DNA from: Prevotella melaninogenica
GTDB taxonomy: Bacteria; Bacteroidota; Bacteroidia; Bacteroidales; Bacteroidaceae
DNA length: 64,000 nt
NCBI RefSeq assembly: GCF_013267595.1
Contig: NZ_CP054010.1
Span: 434,001-498,000 of the forward strand
Reading direction: 5' to 3'
Shown: positions 36,685-44,834 of the stretch, in pieces
How the letters are laid out: the number at the start of each line of letters is the position of its first letter
Numbering within the stretch: the first letter of the stretch is position 1
Notes under the pieces: model-generated
Database searches by the model: none
The model's input: only the letters and a program-made list of their open reading frames with translations
Told to the model about the DNA's origin: nothing
Made by a program: the position numbers and the translations under genes

Positions 36685-37341
36685 TCATTCCTTGCTATAA
36701 ATCGTTGGGTCCTTCACCCCTGCAGCTTCAAAGGCTTCCTTACGTTCAACGCATGTTCCACACTTACCACAGTGAATATCAGCACCTTTATAACAGCTCC
36801 AAGTCTTAGAATAGTCTATTCCCAACGCAGCACCACGCGCCACAATCTCAGCCTTAGTAATCTCCGTATAAGGAGCCTCCACACGCACCTTCACAAAGGT
36901 TCCAGCCTCCGTAGCACCATTCATCGCATGAATAAACTCTGGGCGACAGTCAGGATAAATCGTATGGTCGCCACCATGATTTGCAATATACACACGCTTC
37001 AACTCATGACTCTCGGCAATACCCGTTGCAATCGCAAGCATAATACCATTACGGAAAGGAACAACAGTCGACTTCATATTCTCCTCTTCATAATGCCCCT
37101 CTGGAATAGCATCAGCCCCATCAAGCAACGAACTCTTAAAATACTGGTGCATAAAAGACAGTGGAATCGTTATATGAGGAATCCCCAACTTCTCACAATG
37201 ATACTGAGCATAAGGCAGTTCCTTAGCCCCATGGTTCTGACCATAGTCGAAAGAGATTGCTAAAGCGATCGTCTCCGCCTTATCATAAAGCAACGTGATA
37301 GAATCAAGTCCACCACTGACAATAATAACCGAATCTTTCAT
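36685..37341 (-). CDS. queC: 7-cyano-7-deazaguanine synthase
   Basis: A 218-residue PP-loop enzyme that makes preQ0, a queuosine precursor, from 7-carboxy-7-deazaguanine, ammonia and ATP. The motif VSGGLDSITLLYD (near residue 6) is the PP-loop. The zinc cysteines are in SCYKGADIHCGKCGTCVERK. The start at 37341 (MKDSVIIVSGG) is certain enough: the frame is open for 96 more codons upstream, but they run through the pgk promoter region and are unlike the family. Other queuosine genes are not nearby. Confidence 0.95.
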   Translation of the reverse strand: MKDSVIIVSGGLDSITLLYDKAETIALAISFDYGQNHGAKELPYAQYHCEKLGIPHITIPLSFMHQYFKSSLLDGADAIPEGHYEEENMKSTVVPFRNGIMLAIATGIAESHELKRVYIANHGGDHTIYPDCRPEFIHAMNGATEAGTFVKVRVEAPYTEITKAEIVARGAALGIDYSKTWSCYKGADIHCGKCGTCVERKEAFEAAGVKDPTIYSKE

Positions 37342-37359
37342 TACAATCTTATTTTTCTG

Positions 37360-37367
37360 CAAATTTA
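37360..37367 (-). promoter_or_regulatory. -7 box of queC
   Basis: Minus-strand TAAATTTG followed by C. It predicts a short leader of about 14 bases and supports the queC start at 37341. Confidence 0.6.
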
Positions 37368-37386
37368 CAAAAAAGATAGTGTTTGA

Positions 37387-37418
37387 TTTCACCAATCCAT
37401 CAAAAATTAGTATTTTTG
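37387..37418 (+). promoter_or_regulatory. Promoter of pgk
   Basis: TATTTTTG at 37411-37418 is preceded 20 bases upstream by TTTC (37387-37390), an imperfect -33 element. The leader would be about 33 bases. Confidence 0.55.
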
Positions 37419-37458
37419 CGGATAGGAATATTATAACGTTACAAATAATAAAGAACAA

Positions 37459-38709
37459 ATGAAAATTAACGATTTTAACTTCGCTGGACATAAGGCTATC
37501 GTCCGCGTAGACTTCAATGTGCCTTTGGATGAGAATGGTCATGTAACTGACGAGACACGTATCCGTGGTGCTTTGCCAACACTTAAGAAGGTATTGGCTG
37601 ACGGTGGTGCTCTTATCATGATGAGCCACATGGGTAAGCCTAAGGGCAAAGTGAAGCCAGAGCTTTCATTGAGCCAGATTGTTAAGAACGTAAGCAATAC
37701 TCTCGGCGTTGAGGTTAAGTTCGCTAAGGACGCTGGTAACGCTGAAGCTGAGGCTGCTGCATTGAAACCAGGCGAGGCTCTCTTGCTTGAGAACCTTCGT
37801 TACTACCCAGAAGAGGAAGGCAAGCCAGTAGGTGTTGAGAAGGGAACTCCAGAGTTCGACGCTGCAAAGGCAGAGATGAAGGAACGTCAGAAGGACTTCG
37901 CTAAGAAGCTCGCTTCATACGCTGACGTATATGTAAACGATGCATTCGGTACAGCTCACCGCAAGCACGCATCTACAGCAGTTATCGCTGACTACTTCGA
38001 TGCTGACCACAAGATGTTGGGTTACCTCATGGAGAAAGAGGTTACAGCTATCGACAACGTATTGAAGAACGCTCAGCATCCTTTCACCGCTATCATCGGT
38101 GGTTCAAAGGTTAGCTCTAAGCTCGGTGTTATAAAGAACCTCCTCGACAAGGTTGACAACCTCATCATCGGTGGCGGTATGGGTTATACCTTCATCAAGG
38201 CACAGGGCGGTAAGATTGGTAAGTCACTCCATGAGGACGATTTGATGCCAGAGGCATTGAACGTTATTGCTGCAGCTAAGGAGAAGGGTGTAAACCTTTC
38301 ACTCTCTGTTGCTACTGTTTGTGGTAAGGATTTCTCTAACGACACGGAGCGTAAGGTATTCCCTATCGACCAGATTCCTGATGAGTGGGAAGGTATGGAC
38401 GCATCTGATGAGAGCATCGAGGCATGGAAGAAGATTATCCTCGCTTCTAAGACTATCCTTTGGAACGGTCCTGTAGGCGTATTCGAATTGGAGAACTTTG
38501 CTAAGGGTACTGGTGAGATTGCTAAGGCTGTTGCACAGGCAACTCAGGAGAATGGTGCTTACTCACTCGTTGGTGGTGGTGACTCTGTTGCTGCTGTTAA
38601 CAAGTTTGGTCTTGCTGACAAGGTTTCTTATGTATCTACTGGTGGTGGTGCTATGCTCGAGGCTATCGAGGGTAAGGTACTCCCAGGTGTAGCTGCTATC
38701 GAGAAGTAA
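37459..38709 (+). CDS. pgk: Phosphoglycerate kinase
   Basis: A 416-residue glycolytic enzyme that transfers phosphate between 1,3-bisphosphoglycerate and ADP. The N-terminal domain has [13 protein letters not shown] and RIRGALPT. The interdomain region has [12 protein letters not shown], and the C-terminal nucleotide domain has WNGPVGVFE and [13 protein letters not shown]. Codon use is strongly biased toward a few codons (for example GCT, AAG, GTT), as expected for a highly expressed gene. A strong terminator follows. Confidence 0.98.
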   Translation: MKINDFNFAGHKAIVRVDFNVPLDENGHVTDETRIRGALPTLKKVLADGGALIMMSHMGKPKGKVKPELSLSQIVKNVSNTLGVEVKFAKDAGNAEAEAAALKPGEALLLENLRYYPEEEGKPVGVEKGTPEFDAAKAEMKERQKDFAKKLASYADVYVNDAFGTAHRKHASTAVIADYFDADHKMLGYLMEKEVTAIDNVLKNAQHPFTAIIGGSKVSSKLGVIKNLLDKVDNLIIGGGMGYTFIKAQGGKIGKSLHEDDLMPEALNVIAAAKEKGVNLSLSVATVCGKDFSNDTERKVFPIDQIPDEWEGMDASDESIEAWKKIILASKTILWNGPVGVFELENFAKGTGEIAKAVAQATQENGAYSLVGGGDSVAAVNKFGLADKVSYVSTGGGAMLEAIEGKVLPGVAAIEK

Positions 38710-38735
38710 GAGATTTATCTATCTCTCAAATATAC

Positions 38736-38775
38736 AAAAGCCGTTGCTTCATCATGAAGTGACGGCTTTTTTTAT
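38736..38775 (+). terminator. Terminator of pgk
   Basis: AAAAGCCGT pairs with ACGGCTTTT and the stem continues through GCTTCA/TGAAGT, about 16 bp in all. It ends in seven T. It lies 27 bases after the stop codon. Confidence 0.92.
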
Positions 38776-38919
38776 ATAGCGAACTAAACGAGGAAACGAA
38801 CCATATACGAGAGTAGTATCTAATGGCTTACAGGAAACTAATTAACGATTTACAACTTAACAACAGGTTATAATCTTCATCAATCGACACTCTTTTGTAA
38901 TAAAAACTTCATACCTACA

Positions 38920-39140
38920 ATTTTAGTAGATGCTTAATCGGAGTTGAATTAACGCCTAATTGGCTTCTAAAAGATGCCCTTTTGAACCCTTACTAACGCC
39001 CTTTTGCACCCTTACTAAGCACCTTTTAAAACACACACTCACAACAACCTGATAACAAAACATTTACAAGAACGCTTAAAACGCATATTTTTTGAGGTTT
39101 TTCTTGCCTTATCTTCCATTGTTTTGTAAAGATAATTGAT
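38920..39140 (+). repeat. Family A 22-bp-periodic intergenic repeat, copy A4
   Basis: TTTT blocks at 38980, 39002 and 39024 are 22 bp apart. The tail shows CAACCTGATAACAAAACATTTACAA and TTTTGTAAAGATAATTG in the order seen in copies A3 and A6. Confidence 0.85.
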
Positions 39141-39303
39141 AACTAAACTTAAAACCTTAAACTTTGACGTTTAAACTGTCCCCCAAACGGTAACCATAAT
39201 TATGAATTTTGAATTATGAATTAACAACTCGCAGTTTCATACAGCTTGAGCACTATTTCATCAGCAGGGAGAAAAAAGATGAGAGTAAGTAGAAGATTAA
39301 AAC

Positions 39304-39311
39304 TAACTTTG
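39304..39311 (+). promoter_or_regulatory. -7 box upstream of the SanA-like gene
   Basis: TAACTTTG followed by C. Transcription from here would begin after the first in-frame start codon at 39314, so a downstream start is more likely for the gene. Confidence 0.6.
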
Positions 39312-39388
39312 CAATGAGGTTATTAAAACAGTATCAAAACATGACCATTAAAGTACATGACAACATGATATATTTAACTCAAACAAAG

Positions 39389-40024
39389 ATGAAGAAAAAC
39401 AAACAAAGGAAAAAGCAAATCATTCTTTCCACCACCGCTATCATTGCTATACTCGGAGCGATAATTGCATTGTGCAATATTATTGTTGATAAGAATGCAA
39501 AAGGAAGAACATTCAATGATATCAATGATGTTCCCACTATGCAGACAGCCTTACTGCTCGGTACTAACCCAAAGGCAAGGGGAGGGAAAAGACCGAGTTC
39601 CTTCTATATGGCACGTATCAAGGCGACTGTAGAACTTTACAAACATGGGAAGTTCAAACAACTTATTATCAGTGGAGACAAGCGCGAAGGATATGACGAA
39701 CCACAAACAATGCGCCACGACCTTATAGTAAGAGGTGTGCCTGATAGTATCATCACAATGGACGGACAAGGCTATCGCACCCTACTCTCTATGAGAAATA
39801 TTAAGCAACACTTTGGAGTAAATGATATGATTATCATCTCACAGAAGTGGCACAATGAACGTAGCATCTTTTTAGCAGACAAGATGAATATTAAAGCTGT
39901 GGGATATAATGCTGATGACGTACGACATCCAAGGGCGATATGGACACATATAAGGGAGTTGCTGGCAAGAGTTAAACTCTTTATTGACTTGTATATTACA
40001 CATCGAAAAGACTTCTGTGAGTAG
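39389..40024 (+). CDS. SanA/YdcF (DUF218) family envelope protein
   Basis: A 211-residue protein of the SanA/ElyC/YdcF group. The start at 39389 (MKKNKQRKKQ) is chosen because it directly precedes the membrane anchor (about 10-35) and lies downstream of the predicted transcription start. In-frame starts at 39314, 39341 and 39365 are alternatives. The domain shows ALLLGTNPKARGG, YKHGKFKQLIISGDKREGYDEP, MRHDLIVRGVPDSIITMDGQGYRTL and IISQKWHNERSIFLA, close to E. coli SanA, which affects vancomycin sensitivity at high temperature through the envelope barrier. Biochemical activity is unknown. Confidence 0.88.
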   Translation: MKKNKQRKKQIILSTTAIIAILGAIIALCNIIVDKNAKGRTFNDINDVPTMQTALLLGTNPKARGGKRPSSFYMARIKATVELYKHGKFKQLIISGDKREGYDEPQTMRHDLIVRGVPDSIITMDGQGYRTLLSMRNIKQHFGVNDMIIISQKWHNERSIFLADKMNIKAVGYNADDVRHPRAIWTHIRELLARVKLFIDLYITHRKDFCE

Positions 40025-40098
40025 CCATTCTAAACCATTGAATGACTGACAGAAATAGATTTTCTATACAAAGCAACAAGAGTATAGCTTTTTATTAC

Positions 40099-40106
40099 TA
40101 AATTTG
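40099..40106 (+). promoter_or_regulatory. -7 box of the LytTR gene pair
   Basis: TAAATTTG followed by C. The predicted leader is about 25 bases before the GTG start at 40138. Confidence 0.6.
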
Positions 40107-40137
40107 CAGTACTATAACAATTTGTTGACAATAAGTA

Positions 40138-40515
40138 GTGAAACAGCTGTTAATCATACAAAACGGAAGCACAGAAATGATGCGACTGGCGTTTGACGAG
40201 ATTCTTTATATCCGGTCAGACGGCAACTACTGTGTGATGACGCTTTCAAATGGTGAGGAGATACAGTTATGGATGAACCTCAAAGCCATTACAGAACTCA
40301 TTGATCAACAGATGAGACAGCAAGAAATTGTATTCGTAAGGGTGGGTAAACAATACGTTCTCAACCTTCACTATATCAGTAGAATTGACACGAAGAAGGA
40401 CCAGCTGAGCCTGTGGAGAAAAGAACTATCACAAAAGATAGTACTCGACTCTATCTCCCATAAAGCGCTGCAGCTCCTTGAAGAGGGTTTAAAACAAAAA
40501 CAGAATGAGCTATAG
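40138..40515 (+). CDS. Stand-alone LytTR-domain DNA-binding regulator
   Basis: A 125-residue protein consisting almost wholly of a LytTR DNA-binding domain (DEILYIRSDGNYCVMTLSNG, then VFVRVGKQYVLNLHYISRID). There is no receiver domain. The GTG start at 40138 gives the usual short N-terminus. ATG codons inside, around residues 13-14, are less likely. Its 3' end overlaps the next gene by 11 bases, so it probably works with that membrane protein. Regulator-plus-membrane-inhibitor pairs of LytTR type are known in other bacteria. Confidence 0.85.
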   Translation: MKQLLIIQNGSTEMMRLAFDEILYIRSDGNYCVMTLSNGEEIQLWMNLKAITELIDQQMRQQEIVFVRVGKQYVLNLHYISRIDTKKDQLSLWRKELSQKIVLDSISHKALQLLEEGLKQKQNEL

Positions 40516-41392
40516 TGACGACGATATTCAGTTCTTAGGAGGTACGGAGTTCAAGCCTTCTCAGCTAACAGACAAGCAGCAACTAACATCTCGAAGGTGG
40601 TGGGTAGGACTTATAGTGCTTGCTTTCATCGTCCTTTCTACAGCAACTTTCTACTTCTGGCAGAAAGCAAATAGCAGTACCCTCGCTTTTGATTACCCAC
40701 TAAGTCGCACTTCAAATGAAATTATTCGCGACTTGGAAAAAATGCCGACAGATTCTCTACAAGGTGTGACAATGAAAATAGACTCACTCTATGGAGTAAG
40801 TATGAGACTATACGAACTGCATGGACTCACACCTACCCTATCTCGCACTGCCCCTTCTGACAGCGACTCTACCGTCTGCCTCGTCACACATGGTTGGGAC
40901 TTCTATTGGGATGAAAACCATCAGTACAAATACATTGGCGACTTTATCTATCATGGTAAGGAGTATGCCAGCAACCATAACAAGGCTGGTTTTGTAGCTA
41001 TTGTTGGCGACAAGTGGCAAATAGGTATCGGTCAAGATGATTCCATAAAGGAGTATGTCAAAGCCCACAATGGAAGTCTATTCCGCCAATTTGCCCTCGT
41101 ATCGGCAGGACAAATATGCGAGGAGCAGTTTGCCTTAAAGGGAAAAGTGACACGCTGTGCATTAGCACGTAAGGCAGGCTCTACAATGATTTGGTATGTT
41201 GAGACAATCCATAAAGAATCCCTCTACGACTTTGCACAAGCCCTTGCCGACTATGGTTTTACCGATGCCATTTATCTGACAGGTGGAAACAACGGCAACA
41301 CCTTCTATCGCACACCAACAGATAGTATTTGTGGAGTGGCTGATTGGAAGGGATATTCAGATAACCTGTTGATATTTAAGAAAACAAAATAG
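40505..41392 (+). CDS. Single-span membrane protein with a phosphodiester-glycosidase-like domain
   Basis: A 295-residue protein with a cytoplasmic N-terminus of about 30 residues, one membrane helix (WWVGLIVLAFIVLSTATFYFW, about 32-52) and an external domain. The external part has KAGFVAIVGDKWQIGIG, and near the end YVETIHKESLYDFAQALAD followed by YGFTDAIYLTGGNNG. This order resembles the NAGPA/phosphodiester glycosidase fold (PF09992), where an L-GG(G) motif closes the active site, but the match is weak and I am not certain. It overlaps the LytTR gene and is very likely co-regulated with it. Function unknown. Confidence 0.6.
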   Translation: MSYSDDDIQFLGGTEFKPSQLTDKQQLTSRRWWVGLIVLAFIVLSTATFYFWQKANSSTLAFDYPLSRTSNEIIRDLEKMPTDSLQGVTMKIDSLYGVSMRLYELHGLTPTLSRTAPSDSDSTVCLVTHGWDFYWDENHQYKYIGDFIYHGKEYASNHNKAGFVAIVGDKWQIGIGQDDSIKEYVKAHNGSLFRQFALVSAGQICEEQFALKGKVTRCALARKAGSTMIWYVETIHKESLYDFAQALADYGFTDAIYLTGGNNGNTFYRTPTDSICGVADWKGYSDNLLIFKKTK

Positions 41393-41535
41393 AAACAAGT
41401 TAATAGGAATATCAAATAAAAGAATAAAAGACTCATTTGTACGTAAATATATTGAAGAGAGTATGACAAACTTTAGTTCTTAAGACAAAATATATATTTT
41501 AGTTTGAATAAGATGTTTATATCTTGTTATTTTTG
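41393..41535. other. Intergenic AT-rich DNA
   Basis: No gene or repeat family is recognised in this part. The promoter for the next gene follows at 41536. Confidence 0.5.
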
Positions 41536-41543
41536 TATATTTG
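41536..41543 (+). promoter_or_regulatory. -7 box with a long leader before the P-loop/DJ-1 gene
   Basis: TATATTTG followed by C. The leader would be about 230 bases. It contains a complementary pair TTCAGCGATAA (about 41593) and TTATCGCTGAA (about 41735) that could bring its two ends together. Confidence 0.45.
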
Positions 41544-41776
41544 CACTATTTTTTAAAAGCATTTAATCAATGAATAAGGTTATACGTAACTATTCAGCGA
41601 TAAGATGTATAAACTACTGTTGATTATCAACAAGTTACATTAATAGATACATACAAGTTCTGGTAAAGAATGTCATTTCGAGCCTTTTTGCCACAATGTT
41701 ACGTTTATAAGTTCTTGATATTCAACGTTCATTATCGCTGAAGAGTTATTTTGTTTGTAATTAAAATATAAATAAT

Positions 41777-42787
41777 ATGGAAATTATCTCATTAAGAGGT
41801 CCCCAAAATAGTGGGAAAACAACAACACTAACGATTGTGCATGATAAGCTATTGGAACAAAGCTCTCAAAATTCTAACAGTTATTTTAAAGAAATATCCA
41901 ATGGTGATTTTCTTGATGTCATAGAATACAACGGAAGAAAAGTTGGTATTGTTACACAGGGAGATTATTCAAGAGGAGAATGCTCTATAAAGAATCATCT
42001 CGAAGAATTAAAGGATTTGGGATGCGATGTGGCTATTTGTGCTTGTACAATTGGTTACGGCAAAGACAGTATTCAAGCTGCTATCAATGCTTATCCTATG
42101 CACGATTACATTGAAAAGAAATGGGTTGACGATGCCACACTATACAACACAGCCAATCATGAAGATGCGAATAAGATAATGGCACTACTTAACCTTCAAA
42201 AAGTTTTGTTTGTCTTATTGAATGAGTACACAGATTGGGAAGGTGCTTTTCTCTCTACAGCCCTTCATGTTGGCGTAATACCAGGTAGTGAAATCAAGTA
42301 CAGAGTGCATACAGTTGCTCCGACATTAGATGCAGTCTGTTCCATTGGTGGATTCAAAACATTGCCCAACTATTCTTTTGAGAATATGCCCAAAGACTAT
42401 GCAGCCTTAGTGCTTATCGGTGGCAATCAATGGGATTCTCCTGAAGCAGAACTTGTTGAGCCATTGGTACAAGAAGCATTGAATAATGGCAAACCCGTAG
42501 GAGCTATATGCAACGGAGCATCATTTCTGTGTGCTCATGGCTTCTTGAACAACGTAAAACATACGGGTAATGGTCTCGACCAACTTAAACAATGGAGTGG
42601 TGAAAGATACACGAACGAAACAGGATATGTGAACGCACAGGCTGTAAGTGATAAAAATATCGTTACAGCAAATATTACTGGTCACTTGGAGTTCACTCGT
42701 GAAATGCTCTTACTTCTGAAAGCCAATACTCCTAAAAAGATTGCAGATTGGTATGACTTTTATAAGAATGGATTTGTAAAACAGTAG
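41777..42787 (+). CDS. P-loop NTPase fused to a DJ-1/PfpI-type domain
   Basis: A 336-residue two-domain protein. Residues 1 to about 138 form a small P-loop NTPase with Walker A GPQNSGKTT (8-16) and the hydrophobic strand CDVAICACTIGYGKDS. Residues about 139-336 are a DJ-1/PfpI domain beginning KVLFVLLNEYTDWEGAF, with the nucleophile elbow GAICNGASFLC (Cys245) and an upstream VLIGGNQWDSPEAELVEP. Similar DJ-1/PfpI proteins usually exist alone. The join is in frame with no stop or repetitive linker. Catalytic role unknown: deglycase, amidase and sensor functions are all possible. It has its own promoter and a terminator after it. Confidence 0.8.
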   Translation: MEIISLRGPQNSGKTTTLTIVHDKLLEQSSQNSNSYFKEISNGDFLDVIEYNGRKVGIVTQGDYSRGECSIKNHLEELKDLGCDVAICACTIGYGKDSIQAAINAYPMHDYIEKKWVDDATLYNTANHEDANKIMALLNLQKVLFVLLNEYTDWEGAFLSTALHVGVIPGSEIKYRVHTVAPTLDAVCSIGGFKTLPNYSFENMPKDYAALVLIGGNQWDSPEAELVEPLVQEALNNGKPVGAICNGASFLCAHGFLNNVKHTGNGLDQLKQWSGERYTNETGYVNAQAVSDKNIVTANITGHLEFTREMLLLLKANTPKKIADWYDFYKNGFVKQ

Positions 42788-42814
42788 TAATACTAACAAA
42801 TAAAATTGATTAGG

Positions 42815-42994
42815 AGAGGGTGTATCAAAATGTATATACCAATTTGATAATCTTACAGTTTGAAACAATTCATTAAAAATGACCATTTCTGTACTCGATT
42901 TTGAGTAAAGAAATGGTCTTTTCTTTGTTTTAGGAAAAACTACTTATAGTTTGAAAGTTGTCAAGTTATTAATTTGCATTTTGACACACGCTCT
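42815..42994. repeat. MITE-like element with an internal hairpin
   Basis: Outer arms 42815-42832 (AGAGGGTGTATCAAAATG) and 42977-42994 are complementary at 16 of 18 positions. The TGTRTCAAAATG end resembles ends of Bacteroidota insertion sequences. An internal hairpin is at 42881-42918. No coding capacity, and no clear target duplication. Confidence 0.65.
42881..42925 (+). terminator. Terminator after the P-loop/DJ-1 gene
   Basis: Sixteen-bp arms (42881-42896 and 42903-42918) with one mismatch are followed by TTTTCTTT. It lies inside the MITE-like element. Confidence 0.8.
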
Positions 42995-43033
42995 TTCTAT
43001 ATAACTTGTTGTAATAAGTCTGAGAATGATATT

Positions 43034-44578
43034 CTAATCTCTTAAGCGATAAAGTCCAATTTCAGAGATAGTTGGCACTGCACGCACCTCACTGATAATA
43101 AGGCGTACCTCCTTAGCAGTTTCAACAGGGAACTTCAGCAAACGCTTATGACCAACGGTTGTACCCTCAGTTACTTTCTTCCAATTGCCCTTGGCATCCT
43201 TCACCTCAAGTGAGAACTTCTCTACACGCTGTCCCTTACGGATATCCTCTTGCACAGAAAGAACATTGAAGGTAGCTGGCTTCTTCAGCTTGAACAGGAA
43301 GACAGCCTTACCATCCTTCATCTTTGGACGTACAGATGTGTCATAATTATCGTCAATAACATTGCGACCCTTACCCTCTGAAAGCACACAAGTAACCTTA
43401 GCCTTCGCCAAAAGATTATCAGTAAAGGTTGTTGCATACAACTGGCGGAAACCACGAAGACTTCTTATATCAGCCTCAGAGAGTTTACCTTCCTTATTAG
43501 GAGGAAGATTCAAGAGGAGTACACCATTCATTCCAACAGATGTGAAATAGATATCCATCAGTTCCTTAGGCGACTTCACCTTGCTATCCTGATCCTCATG
43601 ATAGAACCATCCCGGACGGATAGATACGTCAATCTCAGCTGGATACCAAATAAGTGACTTTGCCTTTTCAATCTTCTTACGACTACCAAGGTCTTGCCCC
43701 ATCATATCACCAACAGGTGCAGTCAGTACTTCCTTCTGTGAGTTCTTTGCAATAGCATCCTGATCAAGATTGTCCTTTGGCACAACACTCCATTCCATCT
43801 CACGACCACGGCCAGTCTCTGTACCAACCCAACGAACATCAGGTCCCATGACAGCTATCACTGCCTCTGGCTGTAACTTACGAATAAGCTCATACCAACG
43901 TACGAAGTCATACACCTGCTTCTTACCATTTGGTCCTTCACCACAAGCACCATCAAACCACACTTCACTTACCTTACCATATTGTGTAAGCAATTCTGTC
44001 AACTGTTTAACAAAGAAGTCGTTATAAGCTTCAGTTCCATAAAGGTCTGAATTACGATCCCAAGGAGAGAGATAGACACCAAAGTCCATACCATACTTCT
44101 TGCAGGCATCGCTCACCTCACGTACAACATCACCTTTACCCTTCTTCCATGGAGAGTTCTTAACACTATGTTCTGTATAAGCCGATGGCCACAAACAGAA
44201 ACCATCATGGTGCTTACAAGTAAGGACAGCACACTTAAAGCCTGCTGCCTTCAACTCACGTATCCACTGATCAGCATCAAGGTCAGTAGGATTAAAGATA
44301 GCTGGTGACTCCTTACCATCGCCCCACTCTCTACCAGTATAGGTGTTTATACCATAATGCAAGAAAGCAGTAAGTTCCTGACGCTGCCAATTAAACTGAC
44401 GAGCAGAAGGAACGACATTTGCTGCCTTACGAACAATTTCCGCAGGAGAATCTGTCGGATTGATTATTACAACGTTCTGCTCCTGAGCATGAAGCGTTGG
44501 AAGAACTACCGGCGAGAATAATAAGCTTGTACAAGCTATCGTTGCCTTAAAAAAATGGGAATAAGAATTCAGCCACAT
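43034..44578 (-). CDS. Alpha-L-fucosidase, GH29 family
   Basis: A 514-residue exported glycosidase that should release L-fucose from mucin or milk glycans. A signal peptide ends near residue 31 (LPTLHAQ). The catalytic barrel has FNWQRQELTAFLHYGINTYTG, LTCKHHDGFCLWPS (substrate histidines) and the nucleophile region VSEVWFDGACGEG. A C-terminal beta domain of about 120 residues may bind carbohydrate. It is divergent from the amino-sugar operon and fits the same mucin-foraging role. The acid/base residue of GH29 cannot be placed with certainty by eye. Confidence 0.92.
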   Translation of the reverse strand: MWLNSYSHFFKATIACTSLLFSPVVLPTLHAQEQNVVIINPTDSPAEIVRKAANVVPSARQFNWQRQELTAFLHYGINTYTGREWGDGKESPAIFNPTDLDADQWIRELKAAGFKCAVLTCKHHDGFCLWPSAYTEHSVKNSPWKKGKGDVVREVSDACKKYGMDFGVYLSPWDRNSDLYGTEAYNDFFVKQLTELLTQYGKVSEVWFDGACGEGPNGKKQVYDFVRWYELIRKLQPEAVIAVMGPDVRWVGTETGRGREMEWSVVPKDNLDQDAIAKNSQKEVLTAPVGDMMGQDLGSRKKIEKAKSLIWYPAEIDVSIRPGWFYHEDQDSKVKSPKELMDIYFTSVGMNGVLLLNLPPNKEGKLSEADIRSLRGFRQLYATTFTDNLLAKAKVTCVLSEGKGRNVIDDNYDTSVRPKMKDGKAVFLFKLKKPATFNVLSVQEDIRKGQRVEKFSLEVKDAKGNWKKVTEGTTVGHKRLLKFPVETAKEVRLIISEVRAVPTISEIGLYRLRD

Positions 44579-44834
44579 AATTATTAGGTAATGATTTATA
44601 AATGTAATTTTAATATTCTACGGCAAATTTAAATATTTTCGTCGAGAAAACCAAATACGTTCACAATAAAACACATTTATAAGCGTTATATGTACAATAG
44701 TATGAATTCAGAGAAGTGCGGTTTTCAAAGTAAGAGATTCACTGCATTGGTAAATTAAAGTTAAATAAAACCTTTTTGATAAGTAAAAACCTCTCTTTAA
44801 CTGTTACTTTCTTTAGAAATCCTATATAAAGAAA
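44579..44834. promoter_or_regulatory. Divergent promoter region of fucosidase and amino-sugar operon
   Basis: On the minus strand a -7 box TAAATTTG lies at 44625-44632, giving the fucosidase a leader of about 40 bases. No good plus-strand box was found for the operon. No repeat or gene is seen. Confidence 0.5.
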
